Source of the DNA: a virus
Strand: one strand, 5' to 3'
DNA length: 44,896 nt
IMG/VR virus record: IMGVR_UViG_3300010412_000034
Coordinates: 1-44,896 of that record
Shown here: piece by piece, positions 1-7,802 of the stretch
Numbering within the stretch: position 1 is the stretch's first letter
Layout: the number at the start of each line of letters is the position of its first letter
Notes under the pieces: model-generated
Told to the model about the DNA's origin: nothing
What the model saw: the letters and a program-made list of their open reading frames with translations, nothing else
Databases searched by the model: none
Position numbers and translations under genes: made by a program

Positions 1-169
1 CTTCTACTGCCCGTATGTTCCTCTGACCGTGATGCGTACGGTTGGTGAGGAAGACTTCCAGCCACGTATCGGCTTCAAGACCCGCTACGGTATGGTTCAC
101 AACCCGTTTGTGAGCGGTGCCGCTGGTGAGAACTGGTACTACAGGAAGTTCACCGTTGCTAACGTCTAA
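1..169 (+). CDS. 23: Major capsid protein gp23, C-terminal end only (partial)
   Basis: The window opens inside a reading frame (codons start at base 2) that ends with TAA at 167-169. The visible 55 residues carry the gp23 C-terminal pattern: FYCPYVPLTV, then FQPRIGFKTRYGMVHNPF, then a short aromatic tail. T4 gp23 has FQPxxGFKTRYGxxxNPF in the same place. This is the shell subunit of the capsid, made as a precursor and matured by the prohead protease. The rest of the gene is off the left edge. A strong terminator follows within 45 bases, as expected for the most abundant late transcript. Confidence 0.85.
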   Translation, partial: FYCPYVPLTVMRTVGEEDFQPRIGFKTRYGMVHNPFVSGAAGENWYYRKFTVANV

Positions 170-212
170 GACGTAAGCCAACAAGAGTTATAACAATAAT
201 AATAACTCACTG

Positions 213-240
213 AAACCCCGCCCCAGTGGCGGGGTTTTTC
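213..240 (+). terminator. Intrinsic terminator after gp23
   Basis: An uninterrupted GC stem pairs CCCCGCC (216-222) with GGCGGGG (228-234) across the 5-base loop CCAGT. It is extended by AAA/TTT and followed by TTTTTC. This is a textbook rho-independent terminator isolating the capsid gene from the tail-tube-like gene downstream. Confidence 0.95.
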
Positions 241-247
241 TTTGGTA

Positions 248-255
248 GGTAAATA
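248..255 (+). promoter_or_regulatory. Candidate late promoter (GGTAAATA)
   Basis: GGTAAATA lies between the gp23 terminator and the ATG at 261, so the downstream gene needs its own promoter or read-through. The box matches the T4 late -10 (TATAAATA) at six of eight bases and is the same variant seen in front of the minus-strand GIY-YIG gene. With T4 geometry the start would fall at about base 261, on the ATG itself. It is a short motif and needs transcript mapping. Confidence 0.4.
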
Positions 256-260
256 ATATC

Positions 261-791
261 ATGCCATTACAGAAACTTGTCAATTACCCATTAGCAAACA
301 ACTTCCGATTCTATTGCTCGGAGGCTCCTCTTTTATCTGAACTATGTCAAGACGTAACGATTCCCGTTATCACACTAGGGCAATCAATGACACCTAATCG
401 ATTCGTTGATTTCAATGAGCCCGGTGAGAAGTTGCAGTTTACCGAACTGGACGTTGGCTTCTCTATGGATGAATATCTGGACGTTTACGCTGAAATCTGG
501 TCGTGGATGAGCCGCATGGCGGGCCCACCCGGAATGAGTCAGTACAGGGAAGATGAACGTAAAATTGTGCTTGCCGATGCTGTCATTACCCAGTTAGATA
601 ACAAGTTGCAGCCTTCAAGAAAGTTCGTATTTCATGATTGCTGGCCGACTGAAATCGGTGCTGTTTCTCTTGACGTTGGCGGTCAAGGTGATACAATCAA
701 AGGCATCGTGACGTTTAGTTTTACTGCAATGGATATCACACCTAACGATAAAGACTTGACAGGACTAGGCGATTTCGCTTATAATCATTAA
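261..791 (+). CDS. gp19-like tail tube fold protein
   Basis: 176 residues. The C-terminal half has the T4 gp19 tail-tube signature: a charged strand (SRKFVFHDCWPTEIGAVSLD) followed by a polar turn and a strand reading IKGIVTFSFTAMDI. In gp19 the equivalent is the block around GLWPTNVGELQLDW plus the strand ending ALDYW. Such proteins stack as hexamers to form the inner tube of contractile tails or its initiator rings. The T4 gp19 protein is 163 residues. The position just after gp23, not beside the sheath gene, leaves open whether this is the main tube subunit or a paralogue. There is no good Shine-Dalgarno (AGG is 11 bases upstream). Confidence 0.7.
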   Translation: MPLQKLVNYPLANNFRFYCSEAPLLSELCQDVTIPVITLGQSMTPNRFVDFNEPGEKLQFTELDVGFSMDEYLDVYAEIWSWMSRMAGPPGMSQYREDERKIVLADAVITQLDNKLQPSRKFVFHDCWPTEIGAVSLDVGGQGDTIKGIVTFSFTAMDITPNDKDLTGLGDFAYNH

Positions 792-793
792 AC

Positions 794-1081
794 ATGGATA
801 CAGCAAAAACATATAAAACTATTGAGCGTTATGTGACGGCGATTCAATACACGGGCACGGAAGAAAACATTCAGGCCCTTTTAGCATTTACAGGTGACTT
901 TTATACATCCGGGCTGTTGAACACAAACGTTGGAGACTGGATCGTTCGAAAAGACGATGGTATCTCCGACTACACTCAACTTGAAGAAGACGAAGGTCTA
1001 GAATTCGAAGTTCTGACCAACGAAGAATTTCAACTAAACTACAGACAATCAGCTATCCCAGTGAATAGAAGCACCTCTTAG
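794..1081 (+). CDS. Small conserved phage protein with GDWIVRKDDG motif
   Basis: 95 residues, starting two bases after the preceding stop. It fits a widespread phage family: an N-terminal AIQYTGT-type segment, a middle reading VGDWIVRKDDG (usually PGDWI.. in relatives), and a C-terminal EEFQLNYR. Members are small, soluble and uncharacterised, often encoded in head or early accessory regions. No catalytic motif is visible. The family resemblance is from memory of the pattern. The role is unknown. Confidence 0.6.
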   Translation: MDTAKTYKTIERYVTAIQYTGTEENIQALLAFTGDFYTSGLLNTNVGDWIVRKDDGISDYTQLEEDEGLEFEVLTNEEFQLNYRQSAIPVNRSTS

Positions 1082-1089
1082 GGGTGAAC

Positions 1090-1788
1090 ATGATTATCAC
1101 ATTTCCTGATATTCTTGAGCCAATAGGTGGGCTTATTGCTTTTGAAAATGATTTCAGAGGCAAGAAGTTTTTTGTGGTTCGATTCGAAGACAACCCAATG
1201 TCTGATCACTTTTCATGGACTGAATTCAATCAGTATATGAATGGGTACAATGAAGACAAAAGACTTAGCAGGGTTGCACGATTGCATATCGTCAGAGAAG
1301 ATGGCAATCTCTGGTGCAATGAAACATCATCGTATAGCCTACCTCATAGAAGAAATCTTTCGAATAGGTGGTCGGCTGGTCATACTATGATTCTCCCAGT
1401 TTTCGATACTTGGAGCGAAACGCTTTACAACCAGACAAGAGAAATCGAATATTACTACGGCCCCGGTGTATGTGATATCTATTGCAGCCCTAGGAAAGAT
1501 TGCACCCACCTGCCACCTAGACATGAAAGAAAGGATCAATTCTTCTTCCATGTTGATGGTGAGATACGTTGGACAATTTACAAGCAATTTTTCGATCTGA
1601 GGGGTGATGAAGATTTAGAGCCTGTTGCAAAATTTGATCTGAAACCCGGTGACATTCTGTACATACCTAAGGGGCAGTACTTCAAAATGTACCCGCTTGG
1701 AAGATCATTAACAGCCGCATACGTATTGAATGAATCGAATAAAAAGGTCAAACAGCGACCCCCATATTTCAAATTTGAAAAAGATTAA
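1090..1788 (+). CDS. Cupin/JmjC-like protein with incomplete metal site
   Basis: 232 residues from ATG 1090. GTG 1084 is an in-frame alternative, but AGGGG five bases upstream favours the ATG. The second half follows the JmjC/ROXA-type cupin layout: a strand CDIYCSPRKDCTH, then PPRHERKDQFFFHVDGEIRW, then the typical LKPGDILYIPKGQYF. Active 2-oxoglutarate oxygenases of this fold have HxD plus a distal His. Here the first His is followed by E-R-K-D, and the distal position after IPKG is QYF, so the Fe triad appears incomplete. It may be an inactive or divergent cupin. It overlaps uvsY by one base (TAATG). Confidence 0.5.
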   Translation: MIITFPDILEPIGGLIAFENDFRGKKFFVVRFEDNPMSDHFSWTEFNQYMNGYNEDKRLSRVARLHIVREDGNLWCNETSSYSLPHRRNLSNRWSAGHTMILPVFDTWSETLYNQTREIEYYYGPGVCDIYCSPRKDCTHLPPRHERKDQFFFHVDGEIRWTIYKQFFDLRGDEDLEPVAKFDLKPGDILYIPKGQYFKMYPLGRSLTAAYVLNESNKKVKQRPPYFKFEKD

Positions 1789-2186
1789 TGAACCTACACC
1801 AGCTAATTGAGAAATCGAAAGAGGACCTGAGACTCACCAGTGAATTGGATCGTGATGCTCAGGACCTTGCACGTAGAAAGGCACAATGGTCTGAATGGCT
1901 GTCGCTATTCGCTATTGACTGCAAGAAGGCGGAGTTGCGACTAAAAGAGATTCGATTGGAACGCTTCGAATACTATTACAGCAACTACCATATTACCTTA
2001 GATCGCCGTGACATTCTTGAGACTTACCTTCCCGGTGATGAAAAGGTACAAGAAGCAATGAAGCTTTATGAGGTTCACAAACAGAAGGTCGAACTTTGTG
2101 AACGTACCATCAAAGCATTAACCAACATGGGATTCGATATCAAGTCAATCATCGAATACCGCAAACTGATGAGTGGTATCATATAA
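1788..2186 (+). CDS. uvsY: UvsY recombination mediator
   Basis: 132 residues (T4 UvsY is 137). The match is clearest at the C-terminus, where IKALTNMGFDIKSIIEYRKL parallels the T4 segment ending IKSRGFAIKHIQDMRAF. The N-terminus is an amphipathic helix region with the RKAQWSEWL pattern. UvsY binds single-stranded DNA and loads UvsX onto gp32-covered DNA. In T4 uvsW and uvsY are also neighbours, which supports the call. The start codon overlaps the previous stop, and the stop overlaps the next start (TAATG), so the group is translationally coupled. Confidence 0.85.
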   Translation: MNLHQLIEKSKEDLRLTSELDRDAQDLARRKAQWSEWLSLFAIDCKKAELRLKEIRLERFEYYYSNYHITLDRRDILETYLPGDEKVQEAMKLYEVHKQKVELCERTIKALTNMGFDIKSIIEYRKLMSGII

Positions 2187-2497
2187 TGAGTAATCCAGAA
2201 GTACTATTAGACTTTTTTGAATGCGAGTTGCCAGAGAATCCAGAATTTCAATCTGAGGTGCTTAAAGCCTCTGTTGTTTCACATGGACTTTATCACATGC
2301 CAACGGAAGATGGTAAAGTGTATATTGTGCTTGTGCGCTCAGTGAACCCACCGAAAGAATTCAAGATTCGCTACATGTCGGGTGAAGAGTTTGCAGACCA
2401 AGAGAAGATCAAAAAGATTCTGAAACAGATGGACGCTGATCAGGCTCTAAATGACCTGCTAAATAATATGAATGATCAAGGCAGCAAAAATAGATAA
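2186..2497 (+). CDS. Hypothetical protein between uvsY and uvsW
   Basis: 103 residues, acidic, overlapping uvsY by one base and uvsW by 26 bases. A central stretch (GKVYIVLVRSVNPPKEFKIRYMSG) looks like a small beta structure. The C-terminus (QADQALNDLL-like helix, residues about 85-95) resembles a short interaction helix. I do not recognise the family. The tight coupling with two recombination genes suggests a role in, or co-regulation with, recombination-dependent replication. That is inference from position only. Confidence 0.55.
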   Translation: MSNPEVLLDFFECELPENPEFQSEVLKASVVSHGLYHMPTEDGKVYIVLVRSVNPPKEFKIRYMSGEEFADQEKIKKILKQMDADQALNDLLNNMNDQGSKNR

Positions 2498-3956
2498 TAT
2501 CTGGATGCATATTGAGTGTTCCGATGACGGAACGCTCATGGAGCTTCGTGACTATTTTTCATTCAAGGTCCCCGGATATCAATTCAAACGTTCACACATG
2601 GACGGTTGGTGGGATGGAACTATCAAACTGTTCAATGCCCAGACGCAACGCCTATATGTCGGGCTTCTCCCCTATCTAAAAGAATTCTGCCAGCTTTTCA
2701 ACTACCCCTTGGAGATTGACAAGACACTCTTCACAGAAGAGGTCATGTCTCCAACGGCCGTGCGCGATTGGGTAGCAACAATCCCAATCTACAAGAAAGG
2801 CAAGCCTATCAAGCCACGCTACTATCAGATGGTGGCTGTTTACAACATGATCAACGCCAAGCGCGGTGTTTATGTTGCCCCTACTGCGGCTGGAAAATCC
2901 CTGATGATCTACCTTTTCTCATTGTGGTTCTTTCACAATGTAGGTGGGCGCGTATTGCTGGTTGTTCCGACAACGGGTCTTGTAGAACAGATGGCTTCGG
3001 ATTTTGATGAATACTCGCAGGGAACATTCAGCCACCACGTTCACAAGATTTATGCAGGTAAGATGAAAGATGCCCCTGAGAAATCGTTGTACGTTACCAC
3101 GTGGCAGTCAATCTATGACATGAAGAAAATCCCACCCGGCTACTTTGATCAGTTTGATGCTGTAATCATTGACGAATGTCACGGCGCACAAGCAAAGAGC
3201 CTAAAGGGGATTCTTGAGAACTGCAATGCGGAATTTCGCCAAGGACTGACAGGCACGATGCATGAACCAGAAGCGCATAAGTGGGTGATTGAAGGGTTGC
3301 TTGGTGAAGTGGTTGACCTCATTTCAATGCAAGAGTTGATGGAACGAGGCTGGGTGTCAAACCTCAAGATCAACTGTGTGGTATTCGACCACGACAAGGA
3401 AACGAAAGCCGAAGCGGCTGGCCTTGATTATCACGCAGAAATCAAATACCTGATTAACCACAAAAAACGCAACGCCAAAATCTTCAAAGCCATCGGCTCA
3501 GTCAAAGAGAATTCATTCGTACTCTTCGACAAAGTTGACTATGGAGAGTGGCTATATAAGACGGCTGAAAAACTCTTTCCCGATAGAAAGGTATATCTCG
3601 TTTATGGAGCAACGACTCCAGAGGAAAGAGAAACGATTAGAAAAGCCTTGGAAGGGGAAGAGGGGTCAATAGTGATTGCCTCTTATAAAGTATTCAGTAC
3701 AGGGATTTCAATTGACAACTTGCATCATATCTTTTTCGCGGAACCGGTGGGTAAATCTAAATTCAGGATTTTCCAATCGATTGGTCGAAGCTTGCGCTTA
3801 CACTCTGAAAAAGAATTTGCTTATCTATGGGACTTCGTGGACAAATTGACTAATAACAAATCCAAGTTGAATCACACCATGAGGCATTTTGTTGAACGTG
3901 TTCAACATTACAACACTCAAGGATTGCAATACAAAATCACTTCGGTCGACCTCTAA
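2472..3956 (+). CDS. uvsW: UvsW-type SF2 DNA/RNA helicase
   Basis: 494 residues (T4 UvsW 503). Walker A is APTAAGKS at residues 136-143, motif II is DECH at 234-237, motif III GLTGT at about 258-262, and motif VI QSIGRSLR is near residue 437. The N-terminal 100 residues form the UvsW DNA-binding domain (KRSHMDGWWDGTIKLF). UvsW unwinds R-loops and branched DNA and, in T4, shuts off origin-dependent replication late in infection. GCTAAATA at 2458-2465 sits just upstream of the ATG and could be a late promoter, as T4 uvsW is late, but it lies inside the preceding gene. Confidence 0.9.
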   Translation: MIKAAKIDNIWMHIECSDDGTLMELRDYFSFKVPGYQFKRSHMDGWWDGTIKLFNAQTQRLYVGLLPYLKEFCQLFNYPLEIDKTLFTEEVMSPTAVRDWVATIPIYKKGKPIKPRYYQMVAVYNMINAKRGVYVAPTAAGKSLMIYLFSLWFFHNVGGRVLLVVPTTGLVEQMASDFDEYSQGTFSHHVHKIYAGKMKDAPEKSLYVTTWQSIYDMKKIPPGYFDQFDAVIIDECHGAQAKSLKGILENCNAEFRQGLTGTMHEPEAHKWVIEGLLGEVVDLISMQELMERGWVSNLKINCVVFDHDKETKAEAAGLDYHAEIKYLINHKKRNAKIFKAIGSVKENSFVLFDKVDYGEWLYKTAEKLFPDRKVYLVYGATTPEERETIRKALEGEEGSIVIASYKVFSTGISIDNLHHIFFAEPVGKSKFRIFQSIGRSLRLHSEKEFAYLWDFVDKLTNNKSKLNHTMRHFVERVQHYNTQGLQYKITSVDL

Positions 3957-4037
3957 TGGGTATAATTCGACCCTACAAGATCACATACAATGTGATAAGA
4001 TACGACTCAAAGGCTGGCAGGACAAGGTGAGGACATT

Positions 4038-4055
4038 AAGAAAAAGCTTTTTCTT
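4038..4055. repeat. Perfect palindrome AAGAAAAAG/CTTTTTCTT
   Basis: The 18 bases are fully self-complementary with no loop, centred on an AAGCTT. Followed by a pyrimidine-rich run (TTCCTTCC), it could act as a weak terminator for uvsW or as a protein-binding site. The sequence does not decide between these. Confidence 0.5.
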
Positions 4056-4141
4056 TCCTTCCTGCTCCTCTCCGTGTGAGGCGGAGCTTATCAGGAATCG
4101 ACCCGGGATGTCAACCGGTTTTGTGAAATTAACTTCACCTA

Positions 4142-4171
4142 TTGACTAGTGGTGATAAAGTGACCTACCAT
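4142..4171 (+). promoter_or_regulatory. Promoter of gene 55 (TTGACT-N18-TACCAT)
   Basis: TTGACT at 4142-4147 and TACCAT at 4166-4171, separated by 18 bases. The predicted start is about 4178, giving a 19-base leader with a GGAG ribosome site before ATG 4197. TACCAT is the same -10 seen before the HD gene, the VWA gene and the 21.8 kb cluster. The bases after it (TCGGTAAC) recur as TCGGTTAC after the HD-gene promoter. Confidence 0.65.
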
Positions 4172-4196
4172 GTCGGTAACATAATGGACGGAGATC

Positions 4197-4754
4197 ATGT
4201 CTACAAATCACTACATCGACAAAGAAAAATTTACGGAAGAAATGCACGATCATGCCGAAGAATGTAGGGCAGCGATAGCGGCTAAGAAGCCCATGCCTCG
4301 CTGCCCTGAATCTATTGGTGAGAAGTTCTATTTGATTGCGGTGAATGTTTCCAAGAAGGGCAACTTCTACAATTACCCGTTCAAGGATGAAATGATCTCC
4401 GATGCTCTTGAGAACATGATTCGCTATCGCTACAATTACGATAAGGCGAAAGGTGCCGCATTTTCTTACTTTACCCAGTATGCCATGTACGCCTTCATTT
4501 CCCGCATTAAGACGGAGAAGAAGGAACTGACAAAGAAAGCTAGATGGGTTCAAAAAGTCGCAATTCATGAGGTTGTGCCTCATGTGTTGGGTGATCAAGA
4601 CCTTGATGATGATTTCAAGAATGAGTATGTAAACTGGTTGGTCGAATACTACGATGAAAAACTTGATGAGCATGAGCCCAAGAAGAAACGGAAAAAGCAA
4701 AAGGCCGAGCCAGTTGAGCCAGAGCCTAGAAAACCCGGGCCTCTTGGAATTTAG
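4197..4754 (+). CDS. 55: gp55-type late sigma factor
   Basis: 185 residues, exactly the T4 gp55 size. The core follows T4 gp55: a helix ending FYNYPFKDEMISDALENMI, then the segment Y-N-Y-D-K-A-K-G with AFSYFTQYAMYAFISRIKTE, corresponding to T4 [20 protein letters not shown] (sigma region 2-like). gp55 redirects host RNA polymerase to TATAAATA boxes with the sliding clamp as activator. The presence of this gene supports reading the NNTAAATA boxes in the window as late promoters. The C-terminal 30 residues are Lys/Glu/Pro rich. It is followed at once by the nuclease genes. Confidence 0.88.
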   Translation: MSTNHYIDKEKFTEEMHDHAEECRAAIAAKKPMPRCPESIGEKFYLIAVNVSKKGNFYNYPFKDEMISDALENMIRYRYNYDKAKGAAFSYFTQYAMYAFISRIKTEKKELTKKARWVQKVAIHEVVPHVLGDQDLDDDFKNEYVNWLVEYYDEKLDEHEPKKKRKKQKAEPVEPEPRKPGPLGI

Positions 4755-4857
4755 TGAAAAGTTTCTAGGTCGAAAACTCTATCCCTATCAACGGTCAATA
4801 CTCAAGGCGATTGAAAGTGGTGCTCGCCTTGTTCTTTACACAGGTAGAAGACGATAA
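4654..4857 (+). CDS. Short ORF with terminase/helicase-like N-terminal motif (start uncertain)
   Basis: This frame overlaps the last 100 bases of gene 55 and ends in the TAATG that starts gene 47. The distinctive part is 4744-4857: FLGRKLYPYQRSILKAIESG followed by ARLVLYTGRRR and a stop. It resembles the Q-motif and first strand that precede Walker A in phage terminase large subunits and some helicases, but it stops before a P-loop. It may be a truncated remnant or a small conserved protein. TTG 4744 is a possible start, with no clear ribosome site. Confidence 0.35.
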   Translation: MKNLMSMSPRRNGKSKRPSQLSQSLENPGLLEFSEKFLGRKLYPYQRSILKAIESGARLVLYTGRRR

Positions 4858-5930
4858 TGAAAATTGCTTTTCTAGGTGACGCCCATTGGGGTGCAAGGGG
4901 TAACTCGGAGTACTTTCTCCAGAAACAGTTGACCTTTTACAATGAGGTCTTCTTTCCCTATTTGATCGAAAATGATATCAAGACGGTCATTCAATTCGGT
5001 GACCTTCTTGATCAGCGCAAATTTATCAATGTCCGAGTCATGTACCATCTGCAACGTGAATACTTGCAGAGGTTCGAAGACTTGGGTATTCGCCAGTATA
5101 TCATCATCGGGAATCATGATGTGGTGTACAACAACACCAACAAGATTTCTGCGCTAGTTGAAATTGCCGACCCGCGCACGTTCCCGCATACGACCGTATT
5201 TTACGACCCGGAGACTGTTGAGTTCGATGGGTGTAAGATTGACTTCGTTCCGTGGATCAATAAAGAGAATGAAGCCGATGTTGCAAAATTCATGGAGAAG
5301 TCAAACGCCGATATCTGCGTAGGCCACTTCGAAATTAACGGCTTTGAAATGGTATCTGGTATCACCTGCAAAGACGGGTTGACAATGGATATCTTCTCAG
5401 GATACGAAACCGTGTATTCTGGGCATTTTCATAAACCCGGAAAGAAGACATTCAAGAAAACCCTGATTCATTACATTGGGACCCCATATGCTATGAATTG
5501 GGGCGACTATGGTGATGAGAAGGGTTTTCATATTTTCGACACCAACACCAAGGATACCGAATTCGTCAAGAACCCGAACACCATCTACGAAAAGATCATG
5601 TATGATGATACGGTTGTCAATTATGATGAGTTCGATGAAAAGCTGTACACGGACAAGATCGTCAAGCTGATCGTTATCAAGAAAGAAAACGACCTGATGT
5701 ACGATAGGTTGATTGCCCGCCTGCAACGTGAAGCTTACGAATTTCTGATTTCCGACCTTGACTCTTTCGATGTGTCTGGTGGTGATATTGAAGGGGTTGA
5801 TGTTGAAGATTCTTTGTCGATTCTGTTGAAAGCGGTCGATGGTATTCAGACCAAGCTAGATAAAAACAGCATCAAAAAGAAGATCAATTCGATTCACAAA
5901 GAGGCAGAAGACTTGATGGTCGCCGAATAA
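4857..5930 (+). CDS. 47: gp47, SbcD/Mre11-type recombination nuclease subunit
   Basis: 357 residues (T4 gp47 339). The calcineurin-like metal motifs are in order: GDAHWGARGN near residue 7, FGDLLDQR, GNHDVVYNN, CVGHFEINGF and SGHFHKPGKK. The T4 signature around the last motif, IHYIGTPYAMNWGD, is also present. With gp46 it forms the exonuclease that resects DNA ends for UvsX-dependent recombination and degrades host DNA. It is coupled to the upstream ORF by TAATG. Confidence 0.93.
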   Translation: MKIAFLGDAHWGARGNSEYFLQKQLTFYNEVFFPYLIENDIKTVIQFGDLLDQRKFINVRVMYHLQREYLQRFEDLGIRQYIIIGNHDVVYNNTNKISALVEIADPRTFPHTTVFYDPETVEFDGCKIDFVPWINKENEADVAKFMEKSNADICVGHFEINGFEMVSGITCKDGLTMDIFSGYETVYSGHFHKPGKKTFKKTLIHYIGTPYAMNWGDYGDEKGFHIFDTNTKDTEFVKNPNTIYEKIMYDDTVVNYDEFDEKLYTDKIVKLIVIKKENDLMYDRLIARLQREAYEFLISDLDSFDVSGGDIEGVDVEDSLSILLKAVDGIQTKLDKNSIKKKINSIHKEAEDLMVAE

Positions 5931-6016
5931 ACCCGGTGGTTTTCTTGGTGAAAATCTAGAAAAATCAATGAAATACGTTATATTTACTTATATTTCAAAG
6001 AGTTACATTTTAAAGC

Positions 6017-7759
6017 ATGAAAACTAATTTAGTATTCAAATCAGTTACTTACAAAAACTTCCTTGCTACGGGCAATAAAGCGGTAACGATACCACTCAAC
6101 GACAAGCCAACCACCCTTATTTACGGTAAAAACGGGTCTGGCAAGTCAACGATGTATGAAGCCCTTTATTATGGTCTGTACGGCAAGGCGTTTCGTAGGT
6201 CAACGATTCCAGACCTGATCAACAACATCAACAACAAGCATATGGAAGTGCAGGTTGAGTTTTCTGCTGGTGGTCAAGACTTCAAAGTGATTCGCGGCCG
6301 TCATTACGCAAAAGGCTCTGGTGGTACATTTGAAATCTATCGTAACGGCAAGCTGATCGATCAAGAGGCTCGTTCATACGATTATCAGACGCACCTAGAA
6401 CGCCACATTCTGGGCATGTCTTCTGCAACATTCATGCAAACCGTAATTCTTGGTTCGCTCCATTATATCCCGTTCATGCGTATCCGCAAATCAAAGGACC
6501 GCATGGCGATCATTGAAGAATTGCTTGACATTCAGATTTTCTCAAGCATGAATCAATGCACCCGTGACAGGTTGAATGCCATCAATCGTGACCTCAGGGA
6601 TATGTTTCAGAAAGACGAACTTCTGACAAACTCCATTGACATTCTGCAAAAGCACATTGAAGAATTGGAGTCGAAAACCGAAGGACAGAAGTCGAAAATC
6701 AAGGCAGAAATCGAAGAGTTGAAGAAAACCAAGTTACAACTTGAAGGTGAAGTTAATACTTTAAACTCCCAGAGGACTGAAATCGACCTGAGCGCAAAAG
6801 CTGAATATGAGGCTCAGAAAGACAATTGGACCCGCTACAATACGCTGGCGACGAAAGAACTGGCCGACCTGAACAAGCATTTGAAGTTTTATGAAGAGTC
6901 TGATTCCTGTGATCGATGCAATCAGGAGATTCAGCCAGATTTCAAAGAACGCGCCATTAAGAGCGCCCTTGCCCGCAAGACTAAAGTAGAAAAAGCGGTG
7001 GAAAATAAGATCAAACCGGGCTTACAAGCGGCGGCAGATGGTCTGCAACGTATCCAGATTTTGACGGATAATCTGGTGGATTTGAACCGTCAGATCGTTG
7101 AAACCAACTCTCAGATAGACGGTCTGCAAGATCAGATTAACCGTCTAACCAAGTCACTTGAAGAGGAAAACGACACCACGCACATTTCAGAGAAGCGTGT
7201 TGAACTGGGCAAATTCAAGGGCCAGCGAACCAAGCTGTCAAAGAAACGTGTTGAATTTGAGACCGAAGCGGCTGAATATGAAGTGGTGCTTGCCCTGTTG
7301 AAAGACGATGGTATCAAGAAGAATATCATCAAAATGTACATTCCGATCATCAATAAGCTGATCAGCAAGTACCTATCGATTCTGGGCTTCCCGATCAAGT
7401 TCACCTTTGATGAGCATTTCAAGGAAAGCATTATTGTCAAGGGTCGCCGTGACCTGTCATATTCTTCGTTTTCTGCTGGTGAGAAAATGAGAGTGGATTT
7501 GGCCCTGCTGTTCGCATTTCGTGAGATACCGATTATTAGGTCCGGTAACTCATGTAATCTGCTGATCTTTGATGAGGTGGCTGACTCGGCTATGGATTCT
7601 GAGGGATGGGATCAATTCCTGACCATCATTAATTCAATCTCCGATGTGGGTAACGTGTTTGTTATCTCTCCGCGCGGGGACGTACTCGTGGACAAGTTTA
7701 CCAAGTCACTCAAGTTCGAAAAGAAGGGACCGTTCTCAACACTTGACACTAATGTTTGA
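6017..7759 (+). CDS. 46: gp46, SbcC/Rad50-type ATPase subunit
   Basis: 580 residues (T4 gp46 560). Walker A GKNGSGKST lies at residues 37-45. The zinc-hook CxxC (C298, C301) sits in the middle between two coiled-coil arms. The ABC signature FSAGEKMRVDLAL is near residue 485, and Walker B LLIFDEVADSAMD near 515. It is the partner of gp47 directly upstream. The 86-base gap before it is very AT-rich (TATATTTACTTATATTT), which could hold a promoter, but I cannot define boxes with confidence. Confidence 0.93.
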   Translation: MKTNLVFKSVTYKNFLATGNKAVTIPLNDKPTTLIYGKNGSGKSTMYEALYYGLYGKAFRRSTIPDLINNINNKHMEVQVEFSAGGQDFKVIRGRHYAKGSGGTFEIYRNGKLIDQEARSYDYQTHLERHILGMSSATFMQTVILGSLHYIPFMRIRKSKDRMAIIEELLDIQIFSSMNQCTRDRLNAINRDLRDMFQKDELLTNSIDILQKHIEELESKTEGQKSKIKAEIEELKKTKLQLEGEVNTLNSQRTEIDLSAKAEYEAQKDNWTRYNTLATKELADLNKHLKFYEESDSCDRCNQEIQPDFKERAIKSALARKTKVEKAVENKIKPGLQAAADGLQRIQILTDNLVDLNRQIVETNSQIDGLQDQINRLTKSLEEENDTTHISEKRVELGKFKGQRTKLSKKRVEFETEAAEYEVVLALLKDDGIKKNIIKMYIPIINKLISKYLSILGFPIKFTFDEHFKESIIVKGRRDLSYSSFSAGEKMRVDLALLFAFREIPIIRSGNSCNLLIFDEVADSAMDSEGWDQFLTIINSISDVGNVFVISPRGDVLVDKFTKSLKFEKKGPFSTLDTNV

Positions 7760-7772
7760 AGTGTCCTACCAT
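7743..7772 (+). promoter_or_regulatory. Promoter TTGACA-N18-TACCAT
   Basis: A perfect TTGACA (7743-7748) overlaps the end of gene 46, with TACCAT at 7767-7772 and an 18-base spacer. The start is predicted near 7779, 24 bases before ATG 7803. It shares the TACCAT box and a downstream TCGGTTAC with the gene 55 promoter, so the pair look like one promoter class. Confidence 0.65.
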
Positions 7773-7802
7773 AGAATCGGTTACTGATAACTGGAATTTA
7801 TT

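Larger units (their letters stand above)
3957..4196 (+). other. Non-coding gap between uvsW and gene 55
   Basis: 240 bases with no convincing reading frame. They hold a perfect 18-bp palindrome (4038-4055), a possible hairpin pairing GCTCC with GGAGC at about 4064-4087, a short inverted repeat GTGAA/TTCAC (4123-4127 and 4134-4138) and the gene 55 promoter. I looked for a tRNA fold and did not find one. No U-tract follows the hairpins except at the palindrome. Confidence 0.6.

Noticed and set aside
3957-4196. Possible tRNA in the uvsW-55 gap
   Set aside because: GGGTCGATTC on the minus strand suggests a T-loop, but neither a T-stem nor an acceptor stem can be paired around it.
4146-4700. 184-codon minus-strand frame opposite gene 55
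   Set aside because: Gene 55 on the plus strand is a firm homologue. The antisense frame has no recognisable motif and would cover the gene 55 promoter.
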